DNA of 64,000 nt. It comes from Scenedesmus sp. ARA3 (Eukaryota > Chlorophyta > Chlorophyceae > Sphaeropleales > Scenedesmaceae). The stretch spans positions 62,001 to 126,000 of the forward strand of contig RWJK01001958.1 in NCBI GenBank assembly GCA_004335835.1. The letters are read 5' to 3'. Shown here in pieces: positions 26,127-36,922 of this stretch; the stretch's first letter is position 1; every line of letters begins with the position of its first letter. Both the position numbers and the translations under genes were made by a program. A model generated the notes under the pieces. That model had not been told where the DNA came from. It saw only the letters and a program-made list of their open reading frames with translations, and did not search any database.

Positions 26127-26853
26127 ATGGATGAAAACACTCGTCCGGAGGATGTGCTTTCACAGGAGATCCTGCGAAAGCTAAAACTAGTGAGTTGAAT
26201 AGCCGATACACAGTGCCAAGCGCAGTCACAGCGCATCTGCTGGGCGTTACCAACAGCAGCCAGCAACAACTGTCTGCCTGCAGGCAACAGAAGCAGAAAC
26301 CAAGGAGGATCGCGAGATCATCTGTGAGGAGGTGTTTTGCGACATCACTGGGCAGTTAGACTTCATTGCCAAAGGTTAGGAGCAGACTGCCACCAGCAGA
26401 CAGCAGCAGAACAGTAGCCAACACTGCACAACTTCGGCAGTCTGCCATGTACAAAGCAGCCAGGTTTCCGCATCAGACCGTGCTGTTTCAGGATGCTGGG
26501 ATCAAATGAAGTCTTTGGAACCTGGTCCAATGTTTGCTCGGACGCATTCAAGCAGCAGCGCAGCTGGTGTTGAGCACTGCCAAACAGCAGCTGATAGCAG
26601 CAAGTATGATGCTTCTCGTCACCCTTTGACATTGTAACCACCAGCAACCGACAATGAGCCTCACCAGTTAGCTGGCATTGGTTGTCAGTGGATGGTAAGG
26701 TTGATGATGATAAGCAGCCCTCGGGATGCGCTGATCAGACCTGCCTGTGCATGCTTCCACATGCAGAGCGGTTGCACGTGAACCACTCAGGACCCGTCTG
26801 CTTCTATGAAGTGCTAGCACCCTACTACTTCCAGGTGTGCGGCAGGCGCAGGC

Positions 26854-26892
<39 letters not shown>

Positions 26893-29800
26893 GCGCCAGC
26901 AGCAGCGGCAGCAGCAGCAGAACAGCCATTTGGCGTGCATTGCAACATGCAAAATGCATGGTGTGCGTGACAGCACCAGCAGCGCGCGGCGATACTCAGT
27001 GTGGCAAAGACTGTGTGACACCAACGTCCTGCGTGTATGTTGCTTGGCAAGCCAGCGCAGCAGCCTCAAGCCAGCATGTCTTGAATGCAGGGGGATGGTG
27101 TTGCAAGTCTGCTGTGACACGGGTGCACCCGGTACTGACCGGCCATTGCTCGTCTGTTGTGGCGTGCTGTGCTGTGGCTCATGCTGTGCAGAACAATGTG
27201 GCGGCAGACACGCTGCTGTACTTCTGCAAGCGGCTGTGGGGCCTGCCCTACCTGGCGCCTACCTTTGCGCTGCTGCTGCACAGGTACCCCTTGTTCAACC
27301 AGCAAAGCAGCAGCAGCAACAGCAGCACGCACACACAGCAGCCATGGCATGCACCAGGACTGGCTGCAATCAGCGGTAGCTTGCTGGTGCACTTGCAGAC
27401 TGCATGAGCAGCAAATGCATTTTGGAGTGCAACAGCCGCCAATGAATCACACTGATTGATGCTGGCGCATTCGGCAATGCCAGCAGCAATCACACACAAA
27501 GCAAGTAGGGGCGTTTGAGAGGTACAAGCATTGACACTTCATGTGGCTGCTCTGTCAACTGTATTGATCTGTTGTGAAGGTGGCTGCTGCTGCGGCGGGA
27601 GGCAGGCGGCATTGAGCAGCGGCAGAAGCATGTCAACGTACTCATGTATGGTGAGCAGCAGCAAGGCTCAGCAAACGCCAGGATGCTGCAGGTGCTGCGC
27701 AGCACAGCTGCAGTGGCAGTACTTGTCATGCAGCTGTCCAGCAGCAGCGGCCTTCCTGCTGCGGGATGTGATACCTGCTACATTTCAGCTGGGCTAGCGC
27801 TGTGTTTTGCAGCTGCTTGCCCTCTGCACGTAATGTATGCATGGACAGTCGCGTCATCACCTCATCAGTGTCATCAATGCCCCGCAGCGCCTCCTTGAAA
27901 CACCATGCCAAGCACCACTTGCCCTGATCTGTCTGCCAATACAAGAACCGTCAGTTCTCTCATCTGACAGGCCAGCTGTGCAAATTGTGCTCCTCGTCTC
28001 TCCCTTCCACGTGCAGGCAGCCGCCAGCTGTTCCTGGGTGATGTGCAGAGCGGGATCAAGAAGTTTGCCGCACTCTTCGGCTTCTTGAGCCAAGGGGTGG
28101 TGCTGTCGCCCAACAGGCAGCACCTGGACCAGCTGCCGGCGCAGGCGAGAGAGACGCTGCTGGCGGTGGTGGCGGCATACACGCCCTACTACACGCCACC
28201 CGCGGTGAGCATGATGTCACGCAGCAACTGCGTGCTACTCGACGCCAGTTGAAGACAAGTCATCATGGGGATTGATATTGCCATGCAACATTGTGTGTGA
28301 ACGTGGATGTGTGTTTGATTGGTTGCCATGTTATGTGCGATGAGGGAGCCAGTGCATCGGGGGTGTTTTTGTCACTTGGCAGGCATTTTGTTGGCAGGGA
28401 GACGCTGCTGGCAGTGGTGGCGGCATACACGCCCTACTACACGCCGCCCGCGGTGAGCGCCGCACAGATTGCGACAATGAGGGCTCAGTGGGGGAGGTAC
28501 AGAGTGACGGCTTGCCTGTAGACATAGGGTTAGTCCGAGGCTATGAAGTAGACGAAGAGTCTGAGATTGGTATCGGCTCATTGATGCCGTCTCTTTTCCC
28601 CTCCTGACACACTGCTTTACCTGCCCTGCTGCCTGCTCTTATCTTCACCCGTGCACGTGCGCCCGTCAGGCTGTGAAGCAGGTGCTGGAGGAGTTCCCCT
28701 CACCTCTGCACACACTGGCAGAGGGAGGCCACATGCCAGGTGCGCAGTATGCTACTTGTCTTGAAAGGGCTTGGAACCTGCGTAGAATTTGCAAACGTAA
28801 TGCAAAAGTGCTCCTTTTTTGCCACTCCTTTGCGTGATTGCTATGGCTTGATTGGTGATTTGGTGATGATGCCAGGTGCAAAGCAGCAGCTGCAACGTAG
28901 AGCCAGCAGCCATGTGTGCCAGCCGCCTAGGCAGGGCCAGCAGGTGACTGGGGGCGCCAAAGGGCTCACGTTGCATATGAAGCTGCATGATGACCCACCC
29001 AGCACTTGTCACCTGCACCTCTACAGTGCAATACCTGCTGCTGTCTCCAGCACTCATCATGCTGCTGCTTGTCCTCCCTCCGCCGCCGCCGCTGCTGCTG
29101 CTGCTGCTGCTGCAGGCGAGGGCGCGGACTTCCTGCTGGGTGAGGTCACTGACACCATCAGCCGCGTGCGCACCGAGCAGGGCCTGCTCACCTACCTGCA
29201 CTGCCTCAAAGCGCTAGGAGGGGCGCACCACCTCAAGTCGCTCAAGGCCATCACACGGCTGCGGCTGCAGAGCGAGCTGTACAGCCTCACCTCGCCAGGT
29301 GGGTGGCAGGGTGCAGGGGCAGCTGATGCTGTTCGTTGTTGGCTGCGCTGATTGCGTGCAGCACATCGCGTCCAGCCAGAGACAGAGCCAGTTAGAGAGC
29401 TGTCCAGAGTGGCTGGGAGTAATGGTTTGCTGGTAGTGTGACATGTATGCAACAAGCGTTGTCTGATCTCGCTGCCACAGCCGGCTCATGACATGCGTGC
29501 GTATATGGATGCTGCATGCTCAGCATGGTTGGGGTGGTACCTTGCCTCAGCTGACATGCGCAGCAGCTGCACTGCGCCTCCCAAGCGTGCGGTGCGCTAT
29601 CACTCCCGGAGCACATGCATCACGCAATGCGTCACGCCTGCCTGCAGTGGGCTCGGGGCCGATGGCGTTAACGCTATGGCTTGATGGCTGATTTGCTGAT
29701 GCTGCATGCCTGCAGGCGGCCCCTACTATGCGCCGCGCTCGGTGCGCTCCGCTGCGCTGGAGGTGCTGGACGCGCTGTTCCCCATGGGGCGGCGCAGCCG

Positions 29801-30071
29801 GCGGCTGGTGCGGTTGGTGTTTCGAATCCTGCACCCCGCGGAGATCCTGGGCGTAGTGTTTTTCGTGCTGCTGCTGCCGGTGCGCGTGTGGAGCTGGGCG
29901 AGCCGCAAGGCGCTGGGTGGGGTGGCGTGGGCTGTGATGGGTGTGCTGCGGCTGTTTGGGCTGCTGCGGCTGCTGGGGTGGCATGGCGCCGCTGCTGGGG
30001 GTGGGAAGGCTCCGCAGGTTGGGCAGGCAGCGAGGGGCAGGGCGCCTAGGGGCCATGGTGCGCTGCAGTAG
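26127..30071 (+). CDS. Conserved plant-type protein of unknown function with C-terminal membrane segment
   Basis: Nine exons: 26127-26189, 26284-26374, 26767-26834, 27192-27283, 27580-27650, 28017-28204, 28670-28739, 29116-29298 and 29716-30071; phases agree and give 393 aa. It begins MDENTRPEDVLSQEILRKLK. The middle is helical (CFYEVLAPYYFQ, DTLLYFCKRLWGLPYLAPTF, LLHRWLLLRRE, GDVQSGIKKFAALFGFLSQG). Near the end ILGVVFFVLLLPVRVW is a likely membrane helix, followed by a hydrophobic amphipathic stretch and a basic Gly-rich tail. It reminds me of uncharacterised land-plant proteins with F-A-x-x-x-FALLLH-x-WL-like blocks, but I cannot name the family. Exon 5 uses a weak acceptor (TTGTGAAG). A near-perfect copy of the exon 6 end with both splice sites lies in intron 6. 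Confidence 0.6.
26855..26890 (+). repeat. (CAG)n tract just after a 5' splice site
   Basis: About 12 CAG units starting 20 bp into intron 3 of the membrane-protein gene, followed by interrupted CAG up to about 26921. Confidence 0.85.
28398..28453 (+). repeat. Near-identical echo of exon 6 end with intact splice sites
   Basis: Repeats the end of exon 6 (encoding ETLLAVVAAYTPYYTPPA) and its GTGAGC donor with two mismatches in about 60 bp. It is preceded by TTGGCAG, a usable acceptor. If spliced in, it would be a 56-nt cassette exon and would shift the frame. Confidence 0.85.
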
Positions 30072-31279
30072 TGGTGCGTGTGCGTGTGTGGTTGAGGCTG
30101 CGGCGGCACAGATTTGATGAATTGCAGACGTCTGGTTTGTCTGTGCGAGACTGCACGTTGTGTCTTGTGCTCTGTGAATGCAGCAGCTCCACTGTGGCGG
30201 CCACCATGATGTTGGCTGCTGCTTTTGAAGAGAGGAGGGTTACACATGGGTCTTATGGTGTCAGTGCAGTGTCGCAGGCGCCTGCATCAGGCAGTAGTGA
30301 GTAGCAGTTGTTGCTTTTGATTCTTGTTGGCCCGTGCTGCTGCGTCGAGGTGTTGCTCGATGCGTTTGGGCCGCTGCTGTGGGGTGTAGACCTATCGGTC
30401 TGCTGGTCATGCTCACCAGCAGGCTCGCATGTAGTCAGGCTTAGCAGCAGTTTAGTTGCAGCCTTAGTACAGCTGTTATTGCAAGCAGCATTTGTTCACT
30501 TCAAGTGCATGCACAGCGACTGCCCCCTGGCCTAGAAGTGGCATGTTGGAGTTCTTTTCGACATGGAAGCATGCTGCCGTCAGGTGTGGATAGTGAGTGT
30601 TTCACTGCAAGTTTCGGCCACGCTTTTGTGCTGTACGTGGAGCTTGGACGCGTGTGAGTCTGTGACTCTGGCTGCTGTCAGTCTTGCATAACCTGAAGCC
30701 CGTTGGTAAATGTTGAGCTGTCCTGCATTCACCAGATTGAGATCAGCACACCTGTAGGCGGCCGCCGCCAGCCTTGTGGACGCCGATGCACCTAGTGCAT
30801 GATATGCCGTAATTGATGGCAACTTCGTGCTTGTTACATGTCTATGTGGCCATTGATTTGTCAAGGCATCATCCATCACCATGCACATCTTGAGTTTGTA
30901 TGCTCCTGGATGGTGCATGGAGATGCATGCTCTCTACTGGCCAGGTGACACATGCCAGTATTATGCCGTCGAACTGAAGACCCAGAAGCAGCTGACGGAC
31001 AGTTGCAGCGTTCAAGCGAATGACGGAGATTGTGTAGCCTACTGTTTGTTTCATCTCAAAGCCAAGTGCTCGCCAAACCCTAGTTACTCAACTGTTGGCA
31101 GAAGCCGCAAACAACTATATAAGTAGCTGTAACCCGCATAAATGGAGCAGTTTTCAGCATCAGACAGTTGAGCGTGAGCACGCAGTTGAATAAAAGTTGA
31201 GCAAAGTTGAGGAAACGGAAGTTGCGAAAGGGTGAAGACTAGTGGCACGCCACATTGCTTTCTTACACCCGCAGAAATA
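30072..31279. other. Intergenic stretch, no supported gene
   Basis: About 1.2 kb separating two co-directional genes. ORFs lack motifs. The right end holds a TATA-like element (31116-31122) for the next gene. Confidence 0.5.
31116..31122 (+). promoter_or_regulatory. TATA-like element upstream of the Gln/His-rich gene
   Basis: TATATAA lies 158 bp upstream of the proposed ATG at 31280, a reasonable spacing for a TATA box plus 5' UTR. It is a motif match only. Confidence 0.35.
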
Positions 31280-32116
31280 ATGCATGATATAACTTCTGAA
31301 AGCAGGCCACCGTGGAGCCACTCCACCGTCAAGGTGAGCGCGTTGTATGCAGCAGTAGCAGGAACAGGCTGCGACAGAGCCAAGCCATCAGCACCAGCAC
31401 ACGTCTGGGTTGCACATAAATAGATTCTTACGTCTTATTTTGCTTGTTTGGCTGTGGTGCAGACGCCGGAGGTGGTGGACAGCAAGCAGACTCACCGCAC
31501 CTGGCACAGGATAGGCTGGCAACAGCGCCCTTTCCATACAACAGAGGCCCGAGAACACACCATGCAGGCCTATTCAGTAGCAAACCAAGGCAAACCAAAG
31601 CAGCAGATGTCACAGCAGCAGTCGTTGCAAGGCCAGCGGCCAGTGACGCAGCAGTCAGGGTCCCATGTTGTGGCTCACACCCACAGCTACACCTTCATGC
31701 ACTCCCAGAAGCAGACACACACGCACAGGTGCGCAGCCAGCAGCTCTGCTCATCAACCCAGCTGCAGAAAGCCATGCATGCACCCTGCAGTAGCCACGGT
31801 ATGCAGTCAGCTAGCAGCACACACGGTTCAATTTGCAGCTGCCTGGCCAGCTCCTGCACACCTCAACTGCTGCGTCAGCTGCTGCCGTGCTGTGCATGTG
31901 CATATGATGAGTGCATGCTGTAGGGCTGAGCTCCAGCCATATGAGCACCAGCAAAGCATGAGCAACCAGGTGCCGCTGCACCATCAAGCTGGCCGCAACA
32001 GCTGCTGGCGCTGCTGCTGGTGCTTGCAGGACCATCCTGATGAAGAGCTGGGTGCCTGGGCGGGACGGGCCTGCTGCAGCGATCAACACAGAGGGGCTGT
32101 GCGACGAACTCAACGT

Positions 32117-32172
<56 letters not shown>

Positions 32173-32889
32173 CAGCACATCGTCGACATTGCATCAGCAA
32201 AAGACATGCTGTTGTCCTAAACGCCTTCCAGCCCTTTGCAGGGAGGGTTGCTTATGCTTGCCAGGCAGCAGCAGCATCATGCAGCACATACAGCACAACA
32301 ACGGTGCAGGACTGCTGGCAGCACTTGTAGACATAGCGGTTACCTACTTGTGCGCAGTGCCCAAAGCAGTGGTTGCATGGCACGCTTCATGCTCGCATGC
32401 GCAGCAGCAGCTGCTGCAACAGCAGTGACGCACAGCAGCACCCTGCTCAAGCATCAATGCTGTCTGTCTGCAGATGCGCCTGCTCAACATTGACCAGACG
32501 CTGCAAGGCCTGCTGGCGGCGAACTCGCCACAGCAGCAGCAGGAAACAGCAGCAGCACCAGCAGGAGTACGGCACAAGCTGGAGAATAGGTGAGGCAGCA
32601 GTTGTGTGGCTGTGCGTGGCGAGGCTCGCACGCTTTGCATTGCCTGGCTGTACCCATGGCTGTGCACTGCGGCGGACTTGCAACCAGGGCACTTTCACCT
32701 GTAGTGGTTGCTGTACACTGCGCTGCTGGCAAACTTGTTCAGTGAAGTGTCCTTGTCTGCCTGTAAATGACCATGCGTGCTTTGCTTGCTGCTGGTGCTG
32801 CTTGCAGTGCTCTGCATCAGCAGCTGGCCTTCTCCACTGCGCTGCTGCTGGATTGGTGTGGAGCAGCACCAGCAGGCAGCGCTGAGTGA
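31280..32889 (+). CDS. Gln/His-rich protein of unknown function, about 200 aa
   Basis: Five exons with agreeing phases: 31280-31333, 31463-31728, 32030-32114, 32474-32589 and 32808-32889 (TGA). The product starts MHDITSESRPPWSHSTVK, continues TPEVVDSKQTHRTWHRIGW, then a Gln-rich and His-rich stretch (GSHVVAHTHSYTFMHSQ), and ends with two more ordered segments: TILMKSWVPGRDGPAAAINT with GLCDELNMRLLNIDQTLQGL, and LHQQLAFSTALLLDW. No signal peptide or convincing membrane helix is present. I do not recognise a family. The clean phase agreement of five exons and the change from low-complexity to ordered sequence are the support. The donor after exon 3 runs directly into a (CAG)n tract. Confidence 0.45.
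32118..32170 (+). repeat. (AGC/CAG)n microsatellite at a 5' splice site
   Basis: About 17 uninterrupted units that begin within the GTAAGC donor of intron 3 of the Gln/His-rich gene. Being pure and long, it is likely to vary in length between strains. Confidence 0.9.
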
Positions 32890-33413
32890 GTGCTGCAGCA
32901 GCTGGTGCAGTGACAGTGATGTGACGTCACAACGCTTGCAGGATTGTGCATGTGCAGCATGCATCGGCAGAGAAAGCCTCAAAGTGCTCAGCCGTCGCTG
33001 TTGCGGTGTTAGGCCAACTGCGCAGTTGCTCCAGCATGCTGTTCAGGAGGCTGGAATTGTAGGTCAGCTGCCTTTCAAGTTGATGTGGTGCCAGCTTTGC
33101 CAGCCGTGGTGCTGGTGCCCGGGAAAGCAGTCACATCCCCAGATCACACACGGTGGAGAGGGCAGCTGTTTTCATAACGTCGACATTGTGTGCATAACTG
33201 GCATGATAGCTGGCAAGCACGTGTGTTCTGCATCTGCACCTGTGCTACGTGCCACGTGGCAGGCGGGCAGGCACTGAAGGGCGCTGCTTGCCTCACTCGC
33301 AGAGGTTCCAGGGTGTCACTGAAAGGCTGCTTCGTGTTGTTGATACTGCACTAACGTATGTAGCGTAGGCGCAAAGCCCTTTCGCCCTAGCAACAAAATG
33401 ACACAGCGACGGC
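32890..33413. other. Intergenic sequence left of the assembly gap
   Basis: No exon of the MFS gene can be recognised here, and no other gene is seen. Confidence 0.4.
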
Positions 33414-33864
33414 NNNNNNNNNNNNNNNNNNNNNNNNNNNNNNNNNNNNNNNNNNNNNNNNNNNNNNNNNNNNNNNNNNNNNNNNNNNNNNNNNNNNNNN
33501 NNNNNNNNNNNNNNNNNNNNNNNNNNNNNNNNNNNNNNNNNNNNNNNNNNNNNNNNNNNNNNNNNNNNNNNNNNNNNNNNNNNNNNNNNNNNNNNNNNNN
33601 NNNNNNNNNNNNNNNNNNNNNNNNNNNNNNNNNNNNNNNNNNNNNNNNNNNNNNNNNNNNNNNNNNNNNNNNNNNNNNNNNNNNNNNNNNNNNNNNNNNN
33701 NNNNNNNNNNNNNNNNNNNNNNNNNNNNNNNNNNNNNNNNNNNNNNNNNNNNNNNNNNNNNNNNNNNNNNNNNNNNNNNNNNNNNNNNNNNNNNNNNNNN
33801 NNNNNNNNNNNNNNNNNNNNNNNNNNNNNNNNNNNNNNNNNNNNNNNNNNNNNNNNNNNNNNNN
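33414..33864. other. Assembly gap (451 N)
   Basis: A run of N. It interrupts the MFS transporter gene. Its true length is unknown: half an MFS protein is missing and would not fit with introns in 451 bp, which suggests a wrong gap size or a misjoin. Confidence 0.98.
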
Positions 33865-34452
33865 CCCCCCCCACCTCCGATGCCGTCCATGGCCAGGAAG
33901 CCAGCCGCCAGGGGCGCCCCCAGCACATTGGCCAGCAGGATGCCCATGGACAGGAAGCTGTACGGCTTGATGATCCTGGCACGGCAGCGAATGACACGGC
34001 AGCAGCAGCGGCAGCACCACAACGACAGCAGCAGCGGCAAGCAGTGGTTGCAGTGGTGTGCTGGGTGCAGCCGCACGTGATGTGCTTCGACAGCATCTGC
34101 CGCCACCCGACAGCTGACAGCAGCATGGTCATGCACATGGACCTGACAGCTGCAAGCACTTTGCACACAAGCTGCGCAGGTGCCACTGCCCAGCCGACAC
34201 AGCAGCGCAGCACAACCCCAAGGCACCACCGGCTGAGCACATGCTGCTGCCGCTGCTGCTGCTGCTGCTGCTGCTGCCAGCCCCGCTGCCCCAGCAGCCG
34301 CGCCGCGTCACCTCTCCTGCGGGTAGAACTGTGAGAGGCTGTACCACATGGCTGGCGTGGCGCCCGCTTCAAACAGGCCCAGCAGCAGCCGCAGCACGAA
34401 GAAGCTGGTCACGTTGTGGATCAGCGCAAAGCAGGAGGCCACCACCCTGCAC

Positions 34453-34493
<41 letters not shown>

Positions 34494-34940
34494 GCAGGAG
34501 CAGCAGCAGCAGCATGCATTGAATGATGTGGTCAGGCCAAGGCCTGGGAGGGCAGCAGGTAGGGCGCATGCACCATCTGCGACATCCCGAGTGGTCAGCA
34601 GCTGCACAGCACGCATTGCTGCTGCTGCTACTGCTGCTGCTGCTGCTGCTGCTGCGCCGCTCACCCCCATGCCACCAGCAGGAAGGCCAGCCACACGCGC
34701 ACGCCCACGCGCAGCATCACAAGGTTGGACGGCACCTGCGCAGCAGCAGCAGCAGCAGCAACCGCAGCAAGCATGTGGAGAATGTGAGCCACATTAGGCA
34801 GCAGTAATCAACGCCGAGGAATCGAGCCTCCACGGCAGACACCGCAGCAGCTCACTCGCCCAGCTGCAGTCAGTGCAGCCCAGAATGGCTGCACTGCTGT
34901 TGGCTGTGTGCTGTGCGGGCGTGATGCAGCATGTCAAGTG

Positions 34941-34977
<37 letters not shown>

Positions 34978-35878
34978 CGCCTCACCTGGAAGGCGCAGAA
35001 GGTCGGGAAGAACAGCGCCGAGCCCAGCCCATACCTGCAGCAACGCACAGCAGCAGCAGCAGCAGCAGCAGCAGCACCCCGTGCAACGTCAGACACTGCT
35101 AACGGCGACGGTGAATGCTGCCAATGGCGTCATGGCCTGTTGTCGCTGCTGCTGCTGCTGCTGCTGTGGCTGGCTGGCTACTGCGGGGTTGCCTGTCAGC
35201 TGTGCAGCGTTGCACAGCCTGCCCTGGCCACTATGAGCCTGCTGAGCCTGCAGTGCGCTGCAGCGGGCTGCGGTCAAGTTGCCAAGCATAATGCTCCTGG
35301 CCTGCTATGCATGCTGCTGAATGGCAAGCACATCACGGCTGCCCCGGGCCTGCGTGCTGCTGGGCTGGATGGGCTGGCTGCTGCACTCACACTGCTGTGT
35401 TGAAGCCCAGGTCCCTGTTCATGCTGAGCGCTGCAAACGCCAGGTTGGTGCGGTCGATGTGGCTGAATATGATGCACTGCAAGGCAGGAGGCAGGCACAC
35501 GGGGTGAGCTGTAACTATGTGAGCCTGGCTGCAGCATATGTGCTGCTGCACAGCCAGGTGCTAGTGTGGGCCCAGTTGCTGCTGGCCAATAGATGAGTAC
35601 AGAACCAGGAGCTGGTAAAGCACACTTTCGTGCAGCGCATCATAACATGTTAACGATCAAATGGCGTGATGTGATTTCCACAAGCGGAAGCCATCACGCA
35701 CCAGCACGTACACCGGCAGCAGAATTCTGCTGTTCTTCCTGTAGACCCGCTCCAACCGCTTGTCTTGAGACATCAACCCAGCAGTTTCCGAAACAATACT
35801 GGCTTTGCTTTGACAGCGTGCCTGATCGCTGCTGGCCGAATCACTTCCCGCTGCAGCCATGTTTTCTTCCGCGACCAT
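33865..35878 (-). CDS. MFS transporter, anion:cation symporter (ACS) family, 5' half
   Basis: Six exons on the minus strand: 35878-35702, 35476-35391, 35034-34986, 34735-34665, 34446-34312 and 33975-33865, the last cut by the N gap; phases agree. The N terminus is a hydrophilic Ser/Glu-rich tail (MVAEENMAAAGSDSAS). Then come RILLPVYVLCIIFSHIDRTN, LAFAALSMNRDLGFN, YGLGSALFFPTFCAFQVPSN, LVMLRVGVRVWLAFLLVAWG, RLLLGLFEAGATPAMWY and SLSQFYPQER. The IDRTN, FFxxxxxFxVPSN, G-x-R-x-W-L and LLGxxEAG-x-xP blocks are the signature of the ACS family (phthalate/tartrate/allantoate-type permeases), which carries organic anions across membranes. The first six or so helices are present; the C-terminal half is missing behind the gap. 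Introns are packed with CTG repeats in the sense direction. Confidence 0.85.
34455..35080 (-). repeat. Cluster of CTG/CAG tracts in MFS introns
   Basis: Plus-strand CAG tracts at about 34457-34493, 34739-34760, 34942-34976 and 35051-35078, and a CTG tract at 34619-34655. Read in gene sense, CTG runs precede the acceptors of exons 3, 4 and 5, and a CAG run follows the exon 4 donor. Confidence 0.8.
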
Positions 35879-36922
35879 GCTAGTGGCCGCAATACACTGC
35901 CAAAAGAACAACCTAACTAAGGATGAGCGAAACAAGCATCCGCATGAGGCGCTGCACTGCTTGGCTAGAAAGGGGTCCGGGAGCTGTGGAAAGGCTGGCT
36001 GGATTTCAACGAGGTTGCGATGATGTTGCATGTCAAGTTGAAAGCATCAGTCGACAAGCAGAACAAGACACCTGCCACCGCAGCCGGGATAATCGGGTGA
36101 TGACACCCGGCAAAGCAGGGGCAAAGGTGGTTCTGGCCAGGCGTTTAATTAGCTGCACATTAGCTGCGCGATTTCACGCTCTCCACTGCAATCCTTTGAT
36201 GGTGCAAGACAGCCACAATCAGCCTACAAACTTTAGCAACGTATGTTGTTGTACATTGTGCAGGACCACGGCACAAAATGTAGGTGCAGTGACTCTTCCA
36301 GTGCTGGCACCAGCACAGCCAGGTAAAGCTGCGATGGTTGAGTTGCGCTGCACCTATTGTAAGCAATTGCTGCGTTTTGGCAAACACTGCTGAGCTTCAA
36401 CTGCGCTGTCTATGCAATGGGCGTGATGAACATAAGTTAAAAAACTTTGGACCAAGTTGCACCAGTGCTAGGACGGCACTGTAATGTTGAACAAGCTGTG
36501 CGGCTGACCACAGCTCAAGCTGCAGTAAGCCCAGCCTACAGCGCCACATGTTGCAGCCCCTCAGGGCGCGTTAAGCTCGACACAAGTTGCAGCCAACGCC
36601 CATGCATCGGCAAATCATCAAGTGAGTCAGCAGAGGTACAGGAGGCCTGCTGCTGCTGCAGGGCTGTTGGTGTTGAGCAGCAGGCTCCCACTCAGCTGAG
36701 CAGGCGCAGCAACGCCCACCAGCTATGTTACGTTTCAGGCAAGAGCGCCGGAGATCTAGAATGGAAAACTTGCCAGAAGATAAGCGACAACGATTCTGGT
36801 TGCTACTTGCGCCTTCTGGCAAGGCCACCTATGTACTGCAGGCACTGCCCCAAACATGCAAAGCCAGGCACACGCATTTGCGGCAGTACAATCACACTGC
36901 CTACTAGTAGCAGGTGCAGGGC
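35879..36922. other. Intergenic, no supported gene
   Basis: Upstream region of the MFS gene and 3' region of the glycosyltransferase-like gene. Short ORFs without motifs. Confidence 0.5.

Noticed and set aside
33293..34372. ORFs spanning the N gap
   Set aside because: They are open only because N translates as X; no coding information exists in the gap.
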